From Nephromyces sp. MM_2019 (lineage: Eukaryota; Apicomplexa; Aconoidasida; Nephromycida), in NCBI GenBank assembly GCA_015657535.1, contig JADHZB010001616.1:62001-126000 (forward strand): a stretch of DNA of 64,000 nt, in the 5' to 3' direction. The notes under the pieces were generated by a model. The model was not told the origin of the DNA and did not search any database. It saw nothing but the letters and a program-made list of their open reading frames with translations. Both the position numbers and the translations under genes were made by a program. Positions 25,876-39,000 of the stretch are shown piece after piece; the first letter of the stretch is position 1, and every line of letters begins with the position of its first letter.

Positions 25876-26154
25876 AACCAGCGCAAACCTGTACCACTGG
25901 TAATAGTCATACGATACAAGGTTGTGGAATACATTGTGTACCTGAGGGGTGAATAGCGATGCCGCCCTGCGGCCACGTGGCGGTTAAGGTAGGTTCGATA
26001 TTTCAATGCAAAACACTGAAGATGTAAGATCGGGGTGGGTCAGTCCTGGTGCTGCATAGCTGCTTCACAAAGAGTTGGCATGAAGGTTAAGCGTCGACTT
26101 TATGGGGGTAGAGCTGGGCATGACAGGGGAGAGCATCATCCGCAGGCGAAGTTA

Positions 26155-26283
26155 CTGCAGTTCCTACCCTTTTTACAGTCCTGACAAGCCGCGCATAGTA
26201 AGAAAGNCNGGTGAANNNNNNNTTCACCNGNCTTTCTTACTATGCGCGGCTTGTCAGGACTGTAAAAAGGGTAGAAACTGCAG
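26155..26283. repeat. Near-perfect inverted repeat around a run of N (probable assembly fold-back)
   Basis: The left arm 26155-26215 and right arm 26223-26283 are reverse complements over 61 bases with one mismatch (ttcct against tttct near the outer ends). Seven Ns lie between them. The isolated Ns inside the arms are mirrored too: 26207 with 26231 and 26209 with 26229, all centred on 26219. Symmetric ambiguous bases are not expected of a natural hairpin and point to the same low-quality read end being used on both strands. Confidence 0.85.
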
Positions 26284-26554
26284 AGGTTACAGGTGTGTAT
26301 CCTATATGATGGTAGGATGCAGTTGCGGCTGGTAGCAGCTAGTGTACAATCTGCTAATGTATGTACTAACTTCATGTTTATGAATAAACGTTATTGAGGT
26401 ACTTGTACGCTAGCCCTTATTTTCATACATAGACGACAAATGGTTTTGCAGGGTACCGCGGAATTCCGCTGAAGCACTTGAAACAGCTGCAAGCCAATGT
26501 ACAAAAAGTTTAAAGGTCATTTTTTGAGGTTACCCATTTAGAAAAAACGCTACG

Positions 26555-29500
26555 TTACTCATCAATCTTTGCCGCCACATTGGCTACACCTGCTTTCTTA
26601 AGCTTGTTATTTATTGTTTCCTGCAAGCGGGAAAAATGCTGCAGCAGTTCGATACCGGTAATCGCAGCGTGGTACTATAGTAAGAGCTTTTTTTCCGTGC
26701 TGCCATAGCTTCAAAGAGGTATTTTTCAGATTAGCGAGACCATCCTGATGATTAATTGACTTCCGCCCAAGTTTTTCTTTATCGAGCATAATGCTTCACC
26801 CCTACATGGACTTTATCTCAAATGCTAGCCACTTTTAAATAACTTCCGAAAGCAATGAGTGCCTATATCCTGGCTTCTATTATTTTCTTCCACTTGATAG
26901 GATGAAAGCCTTATGCAAAACATGTGCTTGTGCCAAGTAAGCTCATATATAATATGTTTCAATTCTTCAGAACCACGACGAAGTGAAGTAGAGCTGGGTG
27001 TATATGCGGTCACCGCCTAAATTCATGGTTAGCGGGGCTGCAAGCTCTTATATTATTGTTTGCCGAATAGACCCGGTCTGGGTGAGCAGAGTATTCGTTC
27101 TGTATAATTTGAACAGCTCATGGTTAACAGTCATCAAGTAGGTTAATGCCGGATGAAATCATAATTACTTTCTCTGCTTAAGACTTTTACTTACGGCTGT
27201 CATATCTCACATAAAATTCCCTCAAATTGTAGCTAGTTTTTAATTTATTCTGATGACTGTAGCGGTGCACAGAGGGCTATTTTTTGTTTATTGAGGTAAA
27301 CTATATTTCGATTAGTGCAACTGCTTCTTACCCTCAAGTGTCACAATTTCATTCCTATTATAGATGCTATTTTCCTCTTTATCTCGAACATCGCAAACCA
27401 TGGTGTTCAGTACTAACCGGTTGACGTACTTAGCAAAATTCGTGCCTTTTAGTAACGTGCATCGGTGCCCATTAACTTGCTTTGAAGGCAGAAATATATA
27501 CTGCGATGCCTTCTTAGCCCCCAAATTCGTGTTAAATCATGCTGTGGAAAATAGTCGGGCATGCTAAAGCTTACATGCAAGCCCAATGAATAGGCTCACA
27601 ATAAACGTTCCTATTAGCAGTAAGGCTTATATGCGTACTGTTGCATACTCTACTACATACATTGAGGAATGAGTGGGTTTCAGTTTTTTGCCTGCTTCAT
27701 CATTTTTTAAGATGCAAGCTTTTCTGAAAATTAGCGTACTGCAATGTCTGTGATGTAGTCTGCCTCAATTCTTTTAGCCAAAGTACAATAAAAGGCTTTG
27801 AAACCTTGCCTTTGCCTATAATCTGAATTTGAATGGCATAAGGTTTACCGGTTGTAGTGAAAGCCAGTAAATCTTTGATAGCTATATTTTTATAAAACAG
27901 TACTTCAGTATGTTCCGGTTATTTCGCTATTTTTATATTTATGATTGGTATTTAGCAGTAACGACCGCTAGGGCCGCTCAAAAGTTGGTGAAGGCCCAAG
28001 GCTTTTCAGTGCTTCCGTTACTTGCTAACTAGCTGGGCAGTAAGCCCACATAACTTCTTTTAACGAAACAATCTATCCTCGTGGTGGTAGCGGTTTTTTA
28101 TATATTCATAGAGGGGATATCAAAGCATCACATATGATGTAATTGGGCTTTTCAAATCAAGATAATCTCTGGGGATTTTACTTTTCCAACTAAAGTTGAG
28201 ATTTATGACAACTACTCGCTGAAACTACAGAAAAGTAAACTTTTTAGTCGCTAAAAAGATGCGCAATTCTAAATACTACACAGTAAAGCGTTAACTTATG
28301 CTTTATGTGAAAAGCGAAAAAACTGTATGCTTTCCTTCGGAGAATTAAGTAATAGAAATCGCCGGAGCACTGAAATTCCAAGCGTACGATATTCTATATT
28401 ACCGCTGTTATGTTATTCATTCGAAGCCCGCATCTGAAAGTAAAGCATACGGGCTATGACCCAAAGAATTTTACAATTTCATCCAAACCAACAAGCTGAA
28501 GCTCATTACTCATTAAGATATTTCAATTTTGAAAGCATAAATATGTAGAAATTCTCTTTGATGTTAAGCTACTGCTAAAAAACGTATGTAAAAAATAGCC
28601 TCCGTGCATTTGGTGAATAGCAATGGATAAAAAAAGCGATTTAACTTACAGACCACGGGCAGTAAGAAAGCTTGAACCCTCTAAGCATAGTATTTTATCC
28701 TTTATGCTTTCTCAATACGTAACTTATTTAATTGATTCTTTATGAATAAGCACTAGCACCGTATCAATAGCAACAAGACAAACTATAACGCGAGTAAAAT
28801 ACAAACTTTTATGATAGATAAGGGAATTATTTTAAGTACCTGTTGCAATTTTACGCTAAATTGTGCATTTTGCGCAAGCAAGCCTGCCCATTCGAACAGG
28901 GATTTTGGAATGAAGAAAATACCCTGCAAGGCGTACGCATTTACATAGCTAACGACATAAAACACCATGGGGGAAGCATGTATTGTACAAAAATCCCAGT
29001 AAAATGTCGGGCATCAAGCAGAAGTCAATACCCACTGCAAGAATAAGACTCCAAGCGGGTATACATTGGTGTCGTATATACCCAGTCACTTGGTAGGATG
29101 TGCAGGTCACTTTTCAGTCTATACTGTAGGTTTCTCAACTCACAAAAAAGCAATTTTATAAGCAGCATGCATAAATGGCGAGTAATGTATACTCTTTAGC
29201 ATAGTTACAAAAAGAAGCATATTATTGTGTCCTTACCCTTCACAAGCGTAACATTGAAAGCAGATTGCAGTGATACTATTTTAAGCTTCATAGAGACCCT
29301 ATGTGAGTTGTAGGAAATGTTTCAAAGAGTCTATTTTCAGCTTACGAACTCAAAATTTGAAGCGCGATATCACTCAATTCGCACATTCTTTCAACGTTGG
29401 TACGACCTAATCCTGTCGATGCGGATACGTGGCTCAGAAACTTCAGGTATAACCGATTGAGCATTATCATTCAGACGAAATTAAGCGGTGTTGTAATGGG

Positions 29501-30720
29501 TAACTCTTACGGAGTTTTTTTCCGAAATGGTAGCAAGAAAAAATAAATTGATCGCAAATAAAGAGTCTTCGAAAATTTAAGATGAGCATGTTATAGCTTG
29601 CCTGCCAGATAATTGTCCGAAAGCGCCATGACACATCAAGCAATAGATATTGGGCCTGGTTAGAATACAGGCATGCATTTAATGACTATAGATCGTGATA
29701 CAGTCTACCCTGCTTAAAAAGCTGATAGGACAAGTTGCTCCATACAACTATAAAATAATTATGAAATAAAGCAACTTAGTATAAGCTATTTCCCTTTTGC
29801 TAAGTGGCACCAGGTAGTTGGGAGTGATATGATAAGACACAGATAGCCAAAAAGCTTACCATTTCTTCGCTTTGATTTGGAAGATTCATGCTTGTAGACT
29901 GACTGCGTGCCGGAAGGATAATCGCTACCACCAGAATCATGGTTACCCCGCTTTTCCCAAGTTAGTCAAAGCCGCGGAAAGGAACCAATTAAAATTTAAT
30001 GAGTAGCGTTTCGCAATTTCATGTTGGCTACCTCATACTTCCTCAGCATCTCCTTCAACTGAACAAGTATAAATTATCCACAAGAGGTACCACTTTATTG
30101 TAGCTTTGTATATAAAAAAGCGAATCATGCAAAGTAAAAGCACAGCAGCATCTTGGCCTTATGGGTTTTAGTGTACCCGGCCACAACTTAGGGTTTAGCA
30201 GACACGTACATAGACACAAAAGCCACTATGTTACAACACATTCTGGCTTGGACTTTAGGCATTTTATTTTCAATTTATGTAGAAAAGGCAACCCAAGGTG
30301 TATAAGTTTTGAACACAGCGCTGTAAGATGGCATAAATAAGACACTTAACAAATAAGCAATTCTGCACTACGTTACTTGACGTGTTTCACACCATAGATG
30401 GTTAATAAATCTTTAACGCGCCAATGCTAAAAAGAGCGGAGTCTCAATGTACAAGTTGTAAAATTACTGCTTACATTTGAAAAAACACTTCGGGACCCCA
30501 CCCGCTTAGGCTTGCCAAAAAGAATGCTTTGGAACCTCTGAAGTACCGTTAGAGTCATACGTTCTGTACTCAGCGGGCCTGTGGCCTCAGCTAACCGGTG
30601 TTGCCGAGAGGGCAAAATTTTCCGCGGAGAGAGAAGGATTTCCCCCGAGGTATTGACTGCTGAGGCCGCTTCCCACCTTTGAACTTGAAAAGGGAGTTTG
30701 TGGAAGCGTAGAATACTGCC
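26555..30720 (-). CDS. Unidentified multi-exon gene
   Basis: Phase-consistent exons on the minus strand are 30475-30720 (82 codons; acceptor tatccaccag, donor GTAAGC; includes TLTVLQRFQSILFGKPKR), 28840-28923 (28 codons; FFIPKSLFEWAGLLAQN; acceptor ccttgcag) and 27332-27512 (SKQVNGHRCTLLKGTNFAKY; donor GTAAGA, phase 1). The 3' end is exon 26676-26744 (DGLANLKNTSLKLWQ) joined in phase 0 to terminal exon 26555-26620 (INNKLKKAGVANVAAKIDE, TAA; acceptor catttttcccgcttgcag). A short exon must connect 27332 to 26744, because the phases differ there. Upstream, an exon near 30833-30911 (ENERSRQKNMSTWSYGG) would splice in phase 0 to 30720. I recognise no domain. The scar at 26.2 kb lies just beyond the 3' end. 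Other frames are open around 30.6 kb, so that exon could be read differently. Confidence 0.4.
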
Positions 30721-30959
30721 CTGGTGGATAGGCTAGCAGTGAGCTCGGAGCGGAAATGGAGGAAGCTGTACTAATGTTTGTTAATGGGACAATATGTAAA
30801 TGGAATAAATGAACTTGGCTGACCAGTGACATGCGGAATGTAAATAGGATTGCCGCCATAAGACCAGGTAGACATATTTTTCTGCCTTGAGCGTTCATTT
30901 TCCGCATATTTCTCTGATATATTGGGGTTTATAAATTAGCGTAGATTTTAAGTTTAGCG

Positions 30960-32491
30960 AGGGATGCGCATCTGCTCGATAATATACTGAACCTTCCAGC
31001 TCTTCCACCTGTAACACTTCTTGCATCTTACCTGGAAAAATTTGCCCTACATTTTTTTATTTTAACTTACCTGTTTGTAGATTTCATGTTTTGCATTCGT
31101 GAGCAAGTAATTCAGATCACTTTTCGTCATCTGAAGGTACTAGGAAGCACAGATTAGTTCTCGTTAATTTTTTTTGCACATTTCTTCCATTGAGAAAAAA
31201 GATACAAGCATTCGTCATGCTCAATCACAAATTCTTCGCTGCAGCTCCAAGATTCAGTAATTTACAACATAGTAGAAAGTACCAATATGATGATCTATTA
31301 GTTGCGATCATGGCAAGGAATCCAGGGAAAGAAGTCATTCAAGCGCAACGAAATTCTTACACGAGCTTAATTTCGAACTTAATATCTTATGACGACAGTT
31401 TCTAGCTCAAAAAATGATAAATTTCGTCCTGCTTATTGCGCTGTATATCCAAGCATTATTGGAATAACTTTACATTCTATCCACGAATGTAGGTAAACTT
31501 GCTAAACAAAAAAAATTAATGAAAGCAAGGACCAAGGTATCAGGTCTGTTCGATGTGAAACTATTATAAAAGGGTATTTGTCTGCAGAATATAACTTGAA
31601 ATTCAAATACATTGAACAAAACCTTGGTACGCAGCCTCTTCGTTATGGTAACGTGTCGACAAAATGAAATTTTAGCATGAACTGGAAAAACCTACCATGA
31701 ACACTTAACTATTCAAGATTCTAGACTCTGTGCATTACCAAGAGAAGGCAGCTTTACCAGGAATACATTACCTTCAATTTTTTTGAGGGCATTAATTTTA
31801 GTGCTATCTTAGGTGGTGTTCCTAGCAAGTTACCAAATGGTAATTCGTCTCCTGATACTAGCGCATTCCCGTTGGCAAGAATACAGACAAACATCAGATC
31901 AAGAACTCCCTGAATTAATTATTGCCGGCGCAACTAGGTTTTCTATATTTCTCTATAAATGAAACTTAGGTACTCACGATCCAGACCACTTGTTGCATTG
32001 AGGAGAGCATAGCGAATACGATACTCCCAGTGCACAAGTTCGCATGTTTTTAAGTACTTTGATGGGTTTATATTCCAAAAAATGATGTGAAAAACCGTGC
32101 ATAAGGTACCACTCATGTAGTACACAGCTTAGCATAAGATATCGCTTTATTCCTGCAGCAAAATCACGAGCTCATTTGCTTAAGCATTTGTAATCACTAT
32201 CTGGTTACATGCAGAACGCTTCTGAAGAGACTATAACCATGGGGTAAGGTTATTTCGCCATGCGGCGTCAGTAACATGCATGTAGGTACACTGCTGTTAT
32301 TCAGCATACCTGGAAACAGTTCACATCACGCATGTTCACGTCTTACCAGATTGGAGTCACTATCTTAAGCTTGCAACTATTTAGCTTTATTTCTAGCAGC
32401 TATGCTAATTTTATGGCATTCTTGGCAAGAGAAGATAAGCAGAAGATGGTATGTTATCTACTCAGGTGTTAAACAAGTACCTGGCTATTTC
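30960..32491. other. Stretch without a supportable gene
   Basis: Only short, unconnected open frames are visible. It is probably the 5' flank or 5' introns of the minus-strand gene to its left and the 3' flank of the exon at 32492. No repeat or RNA gene was recognised. Confidence 0.35.
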
Positions 32492-32661
32492 TCAAGTTTC
32501 CCCATATATTTGATAGTCTTCGATATTTTCAATAAATGCACGAGCAGAAATGATTGAAAATAGCGGGTTTAACCATTTGTCGCAAGCCAAATGACGGTTG
32601 AAAGCTCCGGTGGATAAGCTTTCACGCGCTTCGTTTAAGGGATTTTGCTTCATACTACTCG
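32492..32661 (-). CDS. Probable terminal exon of an unidentified minus-strand gene
   Basis: A 170-base exon follows acceptor gccataaacacag, starts with two bases that complete a split codon, and encodes SSMKQNPLNEARESLSTGAF, then CDKWLNPLFSIISARAF, before a TGA. The codon use and mixed composition are protein-like. Upstream exons must lie between 32.7 and 34.0 kb: an open minus-strand frame at 33080-33331 with a hydrophobic start (MFGNACWVLLLPVPLA) is a candidate, but I could not fix its boundaries. No family recognised. Confidence 0.3.
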
Positions 32662-34073
32662 CTGTGTTTATGGCATAGCACAATCAGCAGGGGCTATGCG
32701 GTTATCTACTTCGCTAATGATGCCATGGCACGTAGAACAGGAGCTCCAAATAACTTATCAAGCTGCCCTCTCAATCTCCATCGTACGGTGATCTTAATCA
32801 CTGTCGATAAATAATAGCGTTCTTACACCTTTAATTTTTCGTGACGAGATGCACTTTTCCGTAGCAAGTAGACTTACTCATCTTCAAAGGATATCCTTTA
32901 TAAATGCTAACAGTGGATTTCTGTGTTGCATAATCCATAATAAAGCGAATAATACGAACTTGAAATGTAGGGCAGTTTCCAAAATAGCATCTTAATAGTA
33001 TTTGCACCCCAATCAGAGCCTCCGTGAAACTTGTTAATTGATCACGGTCATACTTTACATTGCAGGTCTACATTGCGGGTTAAGTTAGCCTAAAGCTAGC
33101 ATTTTGTCGGGGTTCAACCCGCCTTAAAATCCAGAGATGAGCAGGAAAAACGGCGTTACTGCTCCCCTGAGTCTGGATAAAACAATAGAGGTTGCTCCCA
33201 GCTTTGGCTCTACAGCCCAGGAAGTATTCAATTATGAAGGCATTGATCGTACCAACTTTGGTCGACTCAATTGCAAGAGGCACCGGTAATAGCAACACCC
33301 AGCAAGCATTACCAAACATTACGATCATCATAAGTCGTTCATTACGAAGAGCCGATGATCAAAGAATAACAATCTCCTGAAATAATATGTCACCACAGAA
33401 TCACCCATCACGCAGGGCTCTATGATTGTCACATAACTAGTGAAGGATCAAGTTATTAAAAGCCCCCACCTATGTTAGATGGCAAGGCAAAATGGAGCGA
33501 TTCAGTTTTTGTTCTTTAAGTTCCAGCAAGCTTAAAAAGCTATAGATAAGCTATAAATAATACTAATAGTAACGGATGCATAGCTGCGGGGACACTACAA
33601 CACTTAGCATGAGAAATAGCTCTCCAGATTCTTTTGTGCTCCATGTTGGTTTTCCACCCTTTGCACACAAAGTATTAAAAAATCAAACTTTAATATTCAA
33701 AGTAAAAAATTAAAGTTTCGAGTAAAAAATTAGCGTTATAAAGATAGCCTTCCTTACCTCAAAAGTTTTCAGTCTAAATCTATTAGGGAACCCAAGATGT
33801 TTTCTCCGGTGATAAAAGCAATATCTTTGCAGTACCACTTCATATCGCAAGGTTAAGGAGAACACCTTATGTTACCATAAATTTAATAAAAGATAATACC
33901 TATGTCATAAAATCAAACTCGTACAAATTAATGCTAGCGAATGCTATCGATTTTTTATCTCAATTCGAGATGAGCTAATACCAAGAATAGCCGTCTTTAT
34001 TTCAAATAGCAATAGGAAACGTATTTTACGTTATACGTTGTGCATAAAGCATGTAGGAAAACCGCTGGTAGCA

Positions 34074-36020
34074 TCATTCCTTCCTGTAGGCCACTCCTTT
34101 TGAATATGACCTTGTCAGCGTCTTCATGCCTGTTAGAGACAAGAATATACCTGTGCCAGTGCATATCTAGGAGCCGCTTGCAACGCAAACCATGATAAGC
34201 GCATGACAATGCCTCAGTGCGAGAAAAATAGTTACTTTAGAATCACACTATTCAACGCTACGTTTTGGTTATGAATAAAAGGACTAAATGCAAATTATAT
34301 ACCATAACTTGCGTGGTTCGTTGTAGGAAGCTAAGATAAAGAATGCGATAATATCAAACTGTACCGAATATATCGCAGTACACTCGGCAAAGCAGCACCT
34401 TTTTTGGCAACGACAGAGCGAAGTAAGCAAGTGCTGTGTATTGGTTTCATGAGAGAGCGGCGCGCTGGCATTTCAGGTATTTATGGAGATGACTGTTGGC
34501 TGTCCGAAGGATTTCTTTAGCTACTTACCGCCACGGCCAGTTTTATCAAGTACTTCTTTCACGAATTCGTCTTTCCTTCGCTTCAGCACCTCTTCGCGCT
34601 TTTGGGCCAGCACCTGCAGGCGTCTGCTCTTCCTGGATCGTTCCGTCAACCGGTCAGCCGGTAAATGCGTGCCGTCTTTGAAATTTACTCTGGAGTGCAT
34701 CATAATGCAGTTGATCTGCCCTAAGTCAGACTTGTAAGGATATTTCCAGTAGTAGTAATCGGTAGAAATATCACTGGGCGGCGTTTCTTCAACGTAATTT
34801 TGGAATCCTGTGGCATGGTAAATATCCTGTGACCTGAGTAGCCAGAGGATAGCCAAACAGTGTTAACTGTTTTCAATAAAACCGTTCCCTCTATGTGTTA
34901 GCATATTATGGCATGAACCTTAACAGGTAGTTTTAGATTAGAACATAATTCTAGGCAACAAACATTGGAGCGCATAAACTGGTATCTTTTCATTTTGCTG
35001 AGTTTCAAAATGCTCATAAATTTTAAAGTGGCATCTCTCCGGTAAATATCAGCTTTATTTCAATAACACTAAAAGCTTAGCGCATTCAGGTAAAATGGAG
35101 AGCGCCACTGGGGAAGAACGAAAAATTACTTTAATAACAAGTGAATCATCTTTATTGTACTTTACTTTAGTGCAGCAGGAGTTAGCTACAAGAGCATGCG
35201 AAGATACGCATTACGTAGGCGCAAAAAGACTCACCATTCTGCATTTTCTTTGGTAAACATCCTAGTGCCATCTGGCGCTATACCCGTCCTAAAAGCAGTA
35301 ATGCGGTAAATTTCATGTTTATTTCAAGAGTTTTTTATAGCGCACACTTGAAATGTTCGATATTTTGTTCTGTAATTTGCTTATTCCATAGATAAGCTAG
35401 CTTGAAGGACCCATATCTGAAAAAGATGCATGCTAACTTGATCATGTGAAGAGCTTTTCTTTTTACAGCTAAGTTAGATAAACATTCTTGAATCTTCTAG
35501 CTCTTGCAAGTAGGTAAGTGAACGAGTTAGATATGAGTTAACCGGTAGCTAGTTCTTGTAGCGTGAAGACAGGAAGTAAACTACCTGACTGAGGTTTTTT
35601 TATGTAATCCTGGTAAAGAAATGACGGTATAGTGTGAAAAGTATTTGATAAATCCTCGAATGATTTCAATCGAGTTCTTTCACTGCCTCTTTTAGTTGTC
35701 TAGATCCCAGAAAAAAATTGTAATGAGGACTACATAAAAAAAGATAATACTAATACACCCAACTTACAGAAGCTTTTAAGGGACATAAAAGAGGAGAATA
35801 TTTAACTCGATATCATTTTGCTTCTATTTAAAGTACCACCACGAATTATGAGGAGAAATTTCGTATGTATCCACCTGATCCATTTCTTCAACTCCTTCAC
35901 GTTTTCCTCAGGGGCTTTGACTACTTCTAAGTAATCACTTGTTGACAGATGCCTTATTTCTGGTTGATCAAAGACATCGCGTGTGGAGGCGCGGAGCAAG
36001 TCTGATTCTTCTTCCATCAT
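34074..36020 (-). CDS. Unidentified four-exon protein of 186 residues
   Basis: Exons 35875-36020, 35235-35288, 34529-34833 and 34074-34129 join in phases 2, 2 and 1. Acceptors are good (actgcttttag, ggctactcag, cttgtctctaacag), and two of the donors are GTGAGT and GTAAGT. The total is 561 bases, exactly 187 codons. The protein starts MMEEESDLLRASTRDVFDQP with a stop codon immediately upstream. It continues through EELKK-type acidic and basic helix, the motif APDGTRMFTKENAEWSQDIY, an aromatic segment (ISTDYYYWKYPYKSDLG) and a strongly basic helical C-terminus (LAQKREEVLKRRKDEF, then RSYSKGVAYRKE). There is no signal peptide, membrane segment or cysteine motif. The aromatic core plus charged helix looks like a subunit of a large complex, mitochondrial or ribonucleoprotein, but that is only an impression. 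An alternative last exon at 34284-34330 also fits the phase. Confidence 0.6.
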
Positions 36021-39000
36021 TCAAAACATTGGTAATTGGACATAAAGCTCCTAGCACTTATGAGATAATATCTTGTGTTAACTATCTTCAATTTCACCTT
36101 TTTTTATATTATCCCTGCAAGTTATTTCAACGAAACAATCTGGATCTCAGCGGTGATACCGACCTATCAGTTTTATAGCTTTCAACACTAATCTCTCTCG
36201 CAAATCACTTTTCCGAGTTAATCAATGGGTACAGGGCCCCGTAATAAATTAAAGTTATTTGCTTACTATTACTTTTCGTTATTGGATGGGTTTAATAGAT
36301 TTATTTTCAATGAGGCTAAAGACTTTTCTTTGGCCGCGTCGGCTGCTTTAGGGCGCAGAGGCTACTACATAATCGCTACATTTTTTGATACCAGATAGAA
36401 TGCAATCGCCAAATTTAGCATATTCATACCACCGTAAATGCTGAAGCGTAGTAGCTAAGTAAACTAGAATAGATGGTAGCAACATCAACGTATTTATACT
36501 GAAGCAACGATGCACCTGGCGTCGTAACTCCAATGTATACCTGCTGAGTATAGGTTTTTCAAGTGCTTTTGTCTAGTTTGCAATTGTGGTATACTCTTCT
36601 ATTTTAGGCTCAACTTCATGATTGTGCTGCCATCTTTATTATATACACCCAGAATAGATAAAACTTAAAAAATTAACTTTGAAGATGATAAGAACCTATA
36701 TTTAGCTCTACCATCTAAAGGAGTTGTTTACCTTCGAAAGTTAAGCAAACACTGCTAAATATGCTGACATCAATAGACTTTTTGAAAGAATTTGAATTGG
36801 AAGAGTAAAATTGAGTTAATTATCATGATGAGATGAGTTTCATGCCAAAGTATATAAAAAGGTGATGTTTTGGTTCCCATCATGTGTTACATAGGGCTAT
36901 GAGGTTAACATAGACAAGGAAATGCAATATGAACGGTAAAGCCTAACCAAGCACAATATAAAATTTGTCTCCAAAAATTTTTTTTATGATGGTCTTTATT
37001 TCAACAATAGAAGAACTAGCGGACTTGGTTATTTTCTTTTAAATTTTCGATTAAATAAAAAAACTACCCCGAAATTAAAAACCAAAGTATTTAGCTAATT
37101 TGCAACACAAGCCCTTGACACGTGCTATCACTCTCAGCCTGCCACCCTTAGCTACTTTAGAAAGCGTGTAGCCTTCGCAGTATGCGGGGCGCACTCTAAT
37201 TTTAAGTGTGCCCCATTTTTAAATGCACGCTAGAGAAGCAAAAGCAATGAAAAAATCATCTGTTCAATTCCCCGGGGTAGATTCCAAGAGACTCATTGGC
37301 ATGATATATTGTTATCAACATGAACACTGGGTCAACTCAAGCCTTTGAACCAAGCGTCAATGAAACAGAATTTTTACAAAAAATTTGATTAGTCAAATTT
37401 GCTATTAATGTAGCTTTTATCACTTATAACTTTGCTTTTGCGATGTAGCTTCTAAAAAATTACGTATGGTTACTTCATTGTTCATGCATTCCGTCGGTTA
37501 CTTGTTTCTTAAAAAAAGGCTGCACCTTGCGGGGAACTTATAGATGCAATATCATAGCTCCAGCACCATGAAAACTGGGGATGCACACAGTCCAGTTGGA
37601 CTCCCAACAAAAATTCTGCAAGTGTGGCCGGTAAGCTAACCTACCCTTCCACTTTTTCAGCTCTTAAAAAAACAGTAACTGACCCAAAATACACAATTTT
37701 TTAATATTCACACAATAAAACGCAAAGCTATCTATCAAAAAAATCAAATAAATGACCTGTAAAGGAAAGGAAGTCACATTTAGCACGTAGAGAACAGGTT
37801 AATGGTAATCATCTTCTTTGGCAACACTAGGGCCTAGATGTGTGCTTCTTTAGATGCAGGGCGAGCATTGAAAAGGCCTTTTTGTTAAAATTCCCTGCCT
37901 GTGTGAATGAGATTGTATATGCTCAAAGTAATATGATGAGCATCAATTCCAGTTATCGTGGTCCGGTGAAGTTTCTTCTTTGGTGATTCACTTACTTAAA
38001 AATCTCCGTAGGGCTCCATTCTTTTCGTCATTGCACGACTTAAGGTACCTTCGTACAGGGTAGCATCACAAATCAAATGCGCAAGTAGTAGCCCTTTGAA
38101 ACCAAGTGGCGGGCGATTCAGTTCGTTGTGGCGGAGTTATCAGCATTCAGCACTAATGGCATGTTGCTCGTCTAGTGGCGCAAACACTACGTTGCAGATA
38201 TAGATAGCGACGCGCACAGTACTTCGCAAGTGTAGCAGCTCACACACTAGGCTGATCGTGCTGTGGGGCGCACACTGCGTTGCGTGACTACCGCGCACAC
38301 AGTACTTTCCAAATATAGTGGCGCACACACAGTGCATTGCAGTCATAGCGGCTAAGATTATAGAGCTTCGCACCGTCGGCCCCACCAGGAAAAACCTCAT
38401 ACAATGAGCACGAAGCTGTAAATATAGTGCTTAATTTAGGCTATCAAGTATGTGGTAATGCCCGTGATGGGGCTCACCAATGCTTTTGAAGGTATTTCAT
38501 GCAAACGTGTAAGCCATGTGATGATTAACTGCTACGACCTATTACTAGTAACATTACCAGTGAAATCAGACCTACATATTTTCTAATAGGCATCGAGCAC
38601 GTATTATCAATTTTCTGCTCTTTCACATCTTGGGACAACAGGAAATATATGCTTCCTTCAAAAAAAGTTAATCTTCCAATAACACAACTTTACAATGCCT
38701 CTCCAGTTTGAGATTATCAAGTGCTTGCATAATGTGTGCTGGAAGGGAATAACGCCTTCATAGGTTTAGCCTACAAAATTTTTAGCAGCCCTGTTTTTTT
38801 AAATCCTCACAATTCCAAAATTGAAGGTTGTCTAATATTCTATCCGCATATTTATTTTTCACAAACATTTGAACCACATTACATTAATTGTAAAGGTATG
38901 TACAATATCAAGGACACATCGATTCTTGCCCATGGCTACCACAAAACCGCAAGCCCCATTGTTATCGATGACATCTTAGTTATAAAGAGATATTCTGGGA

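Larger units (their letters stand above)
24915..26554. other. Divergent or intergenic region containing an assembly scar
   Basis: This region is upstream of ABHD17. It holds a 92-residue plus-strand ATG frame at 25281-25559 that I regard as a chance A-rich frame, the Cys-rich minus-strand frame at 25.7 kb, and the inverted repeat with Ns at 26.2 kb. From about 25.6 to 26.1 kb it is more GC-rich than its surroundings. Because the assembly may be broken at 26.2 kb, the genes left and right of it may not be true neighbours. Confidence 0.4.

Noticed and set aside
37261..37291. tRNA-like T-arm (gttcaattc)
   Set aside because: The flanking bases do not pair into a T-stem, and no acceptor or anticodon stem can be drawn.
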